From Thalassotalea sediminis (GTDB lineage: Bacteria; Pseudomonadota; Gammaproteobacteria; Enterobacterales; Alteromonadaceae), in assembly GCF_030295915.1 (NCBI RefSeq), contig NZ_AP027361.1, forward strand, positions 248,001 to 312,000: a stretch of 64,000 nt of DNA, read 5' to 3'. Shown piece after piece: positions 58,509-64,000 of the stretch (position 1 is its first letter; each line of letters starts with the position of its first letter). The position numbers were made by a program, and so were the translations under genes. The notes under the pieces were generated by a model. It saw only the letters and a program-made list of their open reading frames with translations. It made no database searches and was not told the DNA's origin.

Positions 58509-59408
58509 ATGTCATCAAGAAACCCGATTATTGCGGTAACTGGCTCTTCTGGGGCTGGCACATCGACGACCTCTGAATCTTTTGAACATATTTTTCGAAC
58601 GCTAGATATTATATCTGCAAAAGTAGAAGGTGATAGTTTTCATCGTTACTCTCGTCAAGAAATGGATTTAGAGAAGCGTAAAGCAAAAGAAATAGGCCGT
58701 AGAATTAGCTATTTTGGAGACGAAGCGAACGATTTCGATGCCTTAGAAAAATTATTTAAGGACTACTCTGAAACCGGTAAGGGTAAAATGAGACGTTATC
58801 TACATACGTTTGATGAAGCTGTGCCTTATAATCAAATGCCCGGTACGTTTACGCCATGGGAAGATCTCGGTGAAGGAACAGATTTGTTATTCTATGAAGG
58901 CTTACATGGTGGCGTTGTAACTGAAAAAAATGATGTTGCCCAATATGTAGACCTGTTGATTGGCATGGTTCCCATCGTCAATTTAGAATGGATCCAGAAG
59001 ATAATACGTGATACTAACCAACGTGGACACAGCAGAGAAGCAGTTACTGCAAGTATTGTTCGAAGCATGGAAGATTATATTTCTTTTATCACACCACAAT
59101 TTTCTAAAACGCATATCAATTTCCAGCGCGTTCCTACCGTTGACACATCAAATCCGTTTAGCGCTAAAGCAATCCCTTCATTAGATGAGAGTTTCGTTGT
59201 TATACGCTTTAGAGAGGCAAGCAATGTAAACTTTCCCTATTATCTATCCATGATAGAAGGAGCTTTTATGTCTCGTGTTAATACTCTTGTTGTGCCAGGT
59301 GGCAAAATGGGCTTAGCGATGGAGCTTATATTGACGCCTTTAATAAAAGATTTAATGTTAAAAAAACAGGAAGCTAATAAACAATTAGACTGGATGAGCG
59401 ATTTATGA
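58509..59408 (+). CDS. prkB: Phosphoribulokinase-family protein PrkB
   Basis: A 299-residue P-loop kinase of the phosphoribulokinase/uridine kinase family. The Walker A motif GSSGAGTST is at 12-20, VEGDSFHRY follows, and PYNQMPGTFTPWEDLGEGTDLLFYEGLHGG is the substrate region. In E. coli prkB lies beside yhfA and crp, and its physiological substrate is unclear because there is no Calvin cycle; the same prkB-yhfA proximity occurs here, with yhfA on the opposite strand. Length agrees with the enterobacterial protein (289). Confidence 0.92.
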   Translation: MSSRNPIIAVTGSSGAGTSTTSESFEHIFRTLDIISAKVEGDSFHRYSRQEMDLEKRKAKEIGRRISYFGDEANDFDALEKLFKDYSETGKGKMRRYLHTFDEAVPYNQMPGTFTPWEDLGEGTDLLFYEGLHGGVVTEKNDVAQYVDLLIGMVPIVNLEWIQKIIRDTNQRGHSREAVTASIVRSMEDYISFITPQFSKTHINFQRVPTVDTSNPFSAKAIPSLDESFVVIRFREASNVNFPYYLSMIEGAFMSRVNTLVVPGGKMGLAMELILTPLIKDLMLKKQEANKQLDWMSDL

Positions 59409-59439
59409 GCCTAACAATATATCAGGCTCATAATAAAAA

Positions 59440-59844
59440 TTAACTTTCTGTTATTGAATAGTCGTGGGTAATATTGACTGTTTTGTTTAGCATCAGGGCT
59501 ACAGAACAATATTTATCAGCGGATAGGCTTACCGCTCTTTCTACGTGCTTTTCTTGAATATTAGTGCCGGTAATTTCAAAGTGCAAATGAATGTCTGAAA
59601 ATAAGCGTGGTGTCGTATCTACACGAGTTGCAGAAATTTTAACTGTACAGCCAACGATACCTTGGCGTGCTTTTTTTAAAATACTCACAACATCAACAGA
59701 CGAACAACCACCTAGTGAAAGTAATACGTTTTCTAGAGGGCTAGGCGCTATATTTCCACCATTAGCATCCAATACAACTGTATGTCCGCTTTCTGAAATG
59801 CCCATAAAAGTTTCTTCGCCGACCCATTTGACTTCAGCTTGCAT
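59440..59844 (-). CDS. yhfA: OsmC/Ohr-family protein YhfA
   Basis: A 134-residue OsmC-like protein. The two redox cysteines of the family are at LGGCSSVDVV (Cys47) and ADKYCSVAL, both present, so peroxidase chemistry on organic hydroperoxides is possible. The start MQAEVKWVGEETFMGISESGH matches YhfA of enterobacteria, and the position next to prkB supports it. The function of YhfA itself is not established. It converges on prkB. Confidence 0.88.
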   Translation of the reverse strand: MQAEVKWVGEETFMGISESGHTVVLDANGGNIAPSPLENVLLSLGGCSSVDVVSILKKARQGIVGCTVKISATRVDTTPRLFSDIHLHFEITGTNIQEKHVERAVSLSADKYCSVALMLNKTVNITHDYSITES

Positions 59845-59876
59845 AATGTCTCCAAATAAAATGTGTAAAAGGTTGC

Positions 59877-60230
59877 TTAACTAAGCACACCTGAATGTAT
59901 TTCTGTATCGAATAGATTTTTAATGAGTTGAGCAAATTCTTTTAAAAATTCTTTTTGCTCACTTGATACTGGGTTGTTGATAACACCGGAAAGGATTTCT
60001 TGAAGGTCATACACAATAGCGTCAACTTCGCGAATAATTGTATTTCGCTGATTAAAACTTAATTGTTCGTTTTGGCTGCAAACGATAATAATTTGTTCTG
60101 TTAATTCTTGTTCGATTACTTCCATTACCGTTAAGGCACTTGTATTGACCTTGCTTGATTTTTCAAACAAGGACAAATGTTCTGTTAAGTACTCAATAAT
60201 GTGAACGTAACCGTCTGTGTCAGTAACCAT
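59877..60230 (-). CDS. Small helical conserved protein, possibly DUF3802
   Basis: A 117-residue soluble, acidic and mostly helical protein starting MVTDTDGYVHIIEYLTEHLSLF. It resembles, from memory, the DUF3802 proteins of Shewanella and Colwellia; no function is known. No signal peptide, Cys pair or enzyme motif is visible. It ends 32 bp before yhfA on the same strand, so the two may be co-transcribed. Confidence 0.7.
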   Translation of the reverse strand: MVTDTDGYVHIIEYLTEHLSLFEKSSKVNTSALTVMEVIEQELTEQIIIVCSQNEQLSFNQRNTIIREVDAIVYDLQEILSGVINNPVSSEQKEFLKEFAQLIKNLFDTEIHSGVLS

Positions 60231-60478
60231 TGTATTTCAATAACATTCAATTTGAAATTTATCTTACTCTGCATAACCAAAACTAATCAAGTTTAAAAAC
60301 AGAATAACATTATTGTTGACAGTAAATATGAAGAATGTGTCATGAATGTAAATAAAATTAACATATATGTTACAAATAGAAATATAAATGAAACAACTGA
60401 AACATTAAATTGTGTGTGAATTTGCTCTAAAAATGTACAGTTATTAGTACGGATTGCTTATTTGTTATCTTAAGATGT

Positions 60479-60530
60479 TGTTATAATAGAGATTATTCTT
60501 GATTGTTTCAAGTGAAAGCTAATCTCTATT
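60479..60530 (+). promoter_or_regulatory. Extended -10 promoter overlapped by an 11-bp inverted repeat
   Basis: TGT then TATAAT (60479-60487) forms an extended -10. AATAGAGATTA (60485-60495), starting inside it, is repeated perfectly inverted at 60520-60530, and CTTGA/TCAAG pairs within. It can be an operator or a 5'-UTR hairpin for the receptor gene at 60659. The rest of 60231-60658 is very AT-rich with nothing else recognised. Confidence 0.55.
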
Positions 60531-60658
60531 CATCACTAAATATGGCTTGAAAATTATTCATATTCATGCAAAATTGTTAAGGCATGTTACGGTTTGTAAC
60601 ATATAGAAATAAATTTAAAAAAAATAACTATTAAATTATAGTCCAGAGAGAATCACAC

Positions 60659-63637
60659 ATGAAAAGAGAATTTAATAAGACTTTCAAACGGTCTGTAACT
60701 GCTGCGGCTGTTGCAATGACTTTAGGTGCTGCAATGCCAGCACTTGCAAATGATGGTGCTATTACTGGTAAATCAGTTAGTACCCAAGGCGAAGTTATTT
60801 CTGGCGTTGCCGTCAAAATTACTAACAAAACGACTGGCTTAACTCGTACTGTACAATCTGACGCTCAAGGTAACTTCCGTTTTCCATTGTTACCCGTTGG
60901 TAATTACTCTTTAGAAGCTAAAAAAGATGGCTTTCTAGTTTTACAACAAGATAGTTTAAGAGTAGGCCCTGCTGGCGCTACAACGGTTTCATTAACGTTA
61001 GAATCTGGTGACATTGAACGCATCAGTGTAACAGGTGCTGTTGTTTCTTCAATTGACGTATCATCAAGTGAATCTCAACTCGTTGTTGATGTAGAATATT
61101 TAAATAAAGTTCCTGTATCACGTGATGTAACTTCTGTCGCGATGTTAGCACCAGGTACAATCAAAGGTGATGATGACTTCGGTAACTTCGCTTCGTTCGG
61201 TGGTTCATCAGTTGGTGAAAACACCTATTATATTAACGGTATTAATACAACTAATTTCCGTAACGGCTTAGGTGGCTCAGAGTTACCTTTTGAGATGTAT
61301 AAGTCATTTGAAGTTAAAACAGGTGGTTATTCAGCAGAATTTGGTCGTTCAACCGGTGGTGTTGTTAATGCGGTAACTAAATCAGGCTCAAATGAATTCA
61401 AGTTCGGTGCAAGTGCTTACTGGGAGCCATCTTCTTTACGCGAAGATCAACCTGACGTTAAGCGTACAAGCCAAGCGAATATCGAAGAAGCTGGTTCTGA
61501 GTATTATATCGTTAATAATCAAGATAAAGTTGGTAGCACGAACTATAACTTATGGGCAAGTGGTGCATTAGTTAAAGATAAACTATTCTTTTTTGCTTTA
61601 GTTAACCAAGAAAGTCGTGATAGTGATTATGCTACTAGTTCAGCGATTTATGATCGTGAAGCGGATGATACTTTTTATGCATTAAAGCTTGATTGGTATA
61701 TCACAGATGATCATATTTTAGAGTTTACTGGTTGGGATAACTCTTCCGATCTCGAAACTACGAAAAACCTTTATAACCCAGATGCTGATGAAGTAGGCCG
61801 TACTTACGGTGACTATATTTTAGAACGTGGTGGTAAAACTTGGGGCCTTAAGTATACAGGTATTTTAACTGATGACTTAACAATTAGTGCTCAATACTCA
61901 ATCAATGAAGCTAGCTACTCAAACTTAAACCAAGGTAGTAACCCACTTGGTGATAAGCCTATGGTATATGAACGCTTTACTGATAAAGAGTTTGGTGCAT
62001 TCGGCTTACGTTATCCTTCAGTTCAAGACGACAAACGTACATCTTACCGTTTTGATGTAGATTGGTATGTTCATGATGACCATACTCTTCGTTTCGGTAT
62101 CGATTATGAAAAAATGGAAGCAACTGAAAATACACAACGCGCAGGTGGTGTAGCTTACCGTTATCAAGGTTGTGATACAGAATTATTAGCTCAAGATATT
62201 CTTGATTGTACAAGAGTACGTGAAGAGTTTTATATAAACGTAGGTGACTTCGAGACAAAATCATCTGCATTCTACATTGAAGATACTTGGCAAGTTACTG
62301 ATAACATTGTCGCGCGTATTGGCTTACGTAATGAAACCTTTGAAAACTTCAACAAAGCAGGTATTAAGTTTGTTGACGTATCTGATCAATGGGCACCACG
62401 TGTAGGTATTTCTTGGGACATTAATGGTGATGGTGAAAGTAAAGTATTTGCTAACTATGGTCGATATTTCTTGCCAGTAGCAACAAATACTAACATTCGC
62501 TTAGCTGGTGATGAGTTATATACTCGACAATATTTTGATGTCGAAAGTATTAATGCTGACTTCACTCCAAACAAAGTGCCAGGAAGTGGTGGTGCAGTTA
62601 CAACATATGGTGATGGTACCCTTAAGAATACAGCTGAAACAGTTAATGCTGATCTTGACCCTATGTACCAAGATGAATTTATTGTTGGATTCCAGCAGGT
62701 ACTTCAAGACAACTGGAGTTGGGGCATTAAAGCAACTTATCGTGATCTAGGCTCTTCTTTAGAAGATATCGCAATTGATAAAGGTTTCGATGACTTCTTA
62801 AAACAAGAAGATCCGAATAGTCCAGGTTGTGTAATTTGTTCTGGTTTCCATTATTACGTACTAACAAACCCAGGAAATGATGTAACATTTACTACTGACC
62901 CTGACGGTTCGGGTGACTATTACGGTGAGGAAACTTTCACAGTTCCAGCATCAATTTTAGGTTACCCTAAAGCTGAACGTCAGTATGCTTCAGTCGATGT
63001 TACATTAGATCGCGCATGGGAAGATGATTGGCTATTTAGCTTTACGTATACATGGGCTCATTCTTGGGGTAATAATGAAGGTTTCGTGCGTTCTGATAAT
63101 GACCAAACTGATTCTGGTTTGACAACTAACTATGACCAACCGGGCCTAGTTGATGGCGCAAGCGGTAACTTACCAAATGATCGTCGTCATTCAGTTAAAA
63201 TGAATGGTGCGTATCAAGTAATGGAAAACTTTACTGTGGGTGCAAACTTTAATTGGACACAAGGTCGTCCACTTAACTCATTTGGTTTCCATCCTACTGA
63301 TATCTTCGCATCATGGTATGGAGCAGAGTCATTCGTTAAAGATGGTCAGTTAGTAACACGTGGTTCAGAAGGACGTACACCAAATACATGGCAATTAGAT
63401 CTATCTGCATCTTATGACTACTACTGGGATGAACGCAAAATTACATTCCGTGCTGATGTCTTCAACGTAACAAATAACGATAAAGCAACACAGTTAAATG
63501 AAGTTAACGAACGTTATGCTGGTTCTGATGCTAACAATGGTTATATTGATTTCGGTGAACCAAACCCAACCTACGGTTTACCTACAGCGTTCCAAACACC
63601 ACGTTACTTCCGTTTCAGTGTTTCAGCTGAATTCTAA
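60659..63637 (+). CDS. Large TonB-dependent receptor with carboxypeptidase-like N-terminal domain (Oar-like)
   Basis: A 992-residue outer-membrane receptor. A signal peptide (residues 1-30, ending PALA) is followed by a carboxypeptidase-regulatory-like fold (about 33-117: AVKITNKTTGLTRTVQSDAQGNFRFPLLPVGNYSLEAKKDGF). The TonB plug follows (about 120-250, YYINGINTTNF, FEVKTGGYSAEFGRSTGGVVNAVTKSG), then a large barrel ending in Phe (RFSVSAEF). Such Oar/OmpA-related receptors are abundant in marine gammaproteobacteria and are linked to uptake of peptides, glycans or other large substrates; the ligand here cannot be told. The start ATG is preceded by AGAGAG. Monocistronic, with its own promoter and terminator. 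Confidence 0.9.
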   Translation: MKREFNKTFKRSVTAAAVAMTLGAAMPALANDGAITGKSVSTQGEVISGVAVKITNKTTGLTRTVQSDAQGNFRFPLLPVGNYSLEAKKDGFLVLQQDSLRVGPAGATTVSLTLESGDIERISVTGAVVSSIDVSSSESQLVVDVEYLNKVPVSRDVTSVAMLAPGTIKGDDDFGNFASFGGSSVGENTYYINGINTTNFRNGLGGSELPFEMYKSFEVKTGGYSAEFGRSTGGVVNAVTKSGSNEFKFGASAYWEPSSLREDQPDVKRTSQANIEEAGSEYYIVNNQDKVGSTNYNLWASGALVKDKLFFFALVNQESRDSDYATSSAIYDREADDTFYALKLDWYITDDHILEFTGWDNSSDLETTKNLYNPDADEVGRTYGDYILERGGKTWGLKYTGILTDDLTISAQYSINEASYSNLNQGSNPLGDKPMVYERFTDKEFGAFGLRYPSVQDDKRTSYRFDVDWYVHDDHTLRFGIDYEKMEATENTQRAGGVAYRYQGCDTELLAQDILDCTRVREEFYINVGDFETKSSAFYIEDTWQVTDNIVARIGLRNETFENFNKAGIKFVDVSDQWAPRVGISWDINGDGESKVFANYGRYFLPVATNTNIRLAGDELYTRQYFDVESINADFTPNKVPGSGGAVTTYGDGTLKNTAETVNADLDPMYQDEFIVGFQQVLQDNWSWGIKATYRDLGSSLEDIAIDKGFDDFLKQEDPNSPGCVICSGFHYYVLTNPGNDVTFTTDPDGSGDYYGEETFTVPASILGYPKAERQYASVDVTLDRAWEDDWLFSFTYTWAHSWGNNEGFVRSDNDQTDSGLTTNYDQPGLVDGASGNLPNDRRHSVKMNGAYQVMENFTVGANFNWTQGRPLNSFGFHPTDIFASWYGAESFVKDGQLVTRGSEGRTPNTWQLDLSASYDYYWDERKITFRADVFNVTNNDKATQLNEVNERYAGSDANNGYIDFGEPNPTYGLPTAFQTPRYFRFSVSAEF

Positions 63638-63680
63638 TAGTAGTACTTAGTACTATTAAGGAATAACAGTTAACTATATT

Positions 63681-63714
63681 AAAACCCTAACTTTACCGTT
63701 AGGGTTTTTTTTAT
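63681..63714 (+). terminator. Terminator of the Oar-like receptor gene
   Basis: AAAACCCTAAC and GTTAGGGTTTT pair around TTTACC and end in T residues, about 45 bp after the stop. Confidence 0.93.
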
Positions 63715-63820
63715 GTAAAAAATAAAATAAGTTGCGACGGTATTGGTTCGTAATTTGTTATAAAAAATACTTAGATGTTAATTTTAACTAGAAGCTATTT
63801 TGAAAGTTAAGGGATTTACA

Positions 63821-64000
63821 ATGTATAGAAAGCTAATTTTGTTATGCACTACTTTATTAAGTTACAGTGCCTTTGCGGGTAATGTGCAAGTTTTTTGGGA
63901 AAATCCGGAAAACTATACAGATATTATTGCAGGTACAGAAAACAAACATACCTATCAAGAAGAAGTTTTCGCAGCATTCGAACAGCATTTTATTAAGCTT
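63821..64000 (+). CDS. Exported DUF3016-like protein (5' part)
   Basis: The first 60 codons of a gene that runs off the window. A signal peptide (LILLCTTLLSYSAFA) is followed by VQVFWENPENYTDIIAGTENKH and FAAFEQHFIKL. The pattern of a beta strand, W-x-NPE-x-YTDI and a helix fits the DUF3016 family of small exported proteins of unknown function. AAGGGA lies seven bases before the ATG. Confidence 0.75.
   Translation, partial: MYRKLILLCTTLLSYSAFAGNVQVFWENPENYTDIIAGTENKHTYQEEVFAAFEQHFIKL

Overview
The window reads as a chromosomal segment of a marine gammaproteobacterium of order Alteromonadales, most likely the Colwellia/Thalassotalea group. This rests on the gene order (prmA-dusB-fis-purH-purD-rrn; S10-spc-alpha ribosomal operons; prkB-yhfA), a typical gammaproteobacterial rRNA operon with Ala and Ile tRNAs in the spacer, moderate AT richness and the large TonB receptors. 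The genus is inference; no database was searched.

Layout. 1-540: end of a GGDEF diguanylate cyclase. 600-5331: a phosphate-starvation block, with a triple PhoB site upstream of two tandem alkaline phosphatases (one soluble, one a predicted lipoprotein) and a small exported protein. 5427-8057: an iron block, with a Fur-like site, a TonB-dependent receptor, and a strong promoter with an overlapping Fur-like site driving an apparently non-coding, structured transcript of about 230 nt. 8063-9790 (minus): a siroheme synthase with a decayed methyltransferase half and a periplasmic binding protein. 9909-17270: prmA, dusB, fis, purH, an exported methyltransferase-like protein, purD, and an exported protein made of 15-residue repeats. 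17450-23419: rrn operon (P1/P2, boxA, 16S, tRNA-Ala, tRNA-Ile, 23S, 5S, and a probable second 5S relic). 23616-30339: orphan secreted protein, rluF, a PEGA/formylglycine-enzyme-like protein, a PaiB-like flavoprotein, a split spermidine-synthase-like pair and a small membrane protein.

30417-37716 (all minus) is the most interesting accessory region. It encodes a membrane fusion protein, two small membrane proteins, a peptidase-containing ABC exporter with an intact C39 active site, an unannotated 58-residue double-glycine leader peptide, a small membrane protein that could confer immunity, and a ToxR/CadC-type membrane regulator. It looks like a self-contained system for making and exporting a secreted peptide of microcin or signal type, with no recognisable modification enzyme.

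38157-43057: a second-type EF-G (minus), then an ECF sigma factor, zinc-type anti-sigma factor and PDZ protein operon. 43144-58431: the S10, spc and alpha operons from rpsJ to rplQ, including secY and rpoA, interrupted between rpsQ and rplN by an inverted family 2 glycosyltransferase and about 600 bp of gene-poor DNA. 58509-64000: prkB, yhfA, a small conserved protein, a large Oar-like TonB receptor and the start of a DUF3016-like gene.

The r-protein, rRNA, fis, rluF, prmA, dusB and fusA-type genes are growth and translation functions. The phosphatase, iron and peptide-export blocks are environmentally regulated accessory units placed between them.
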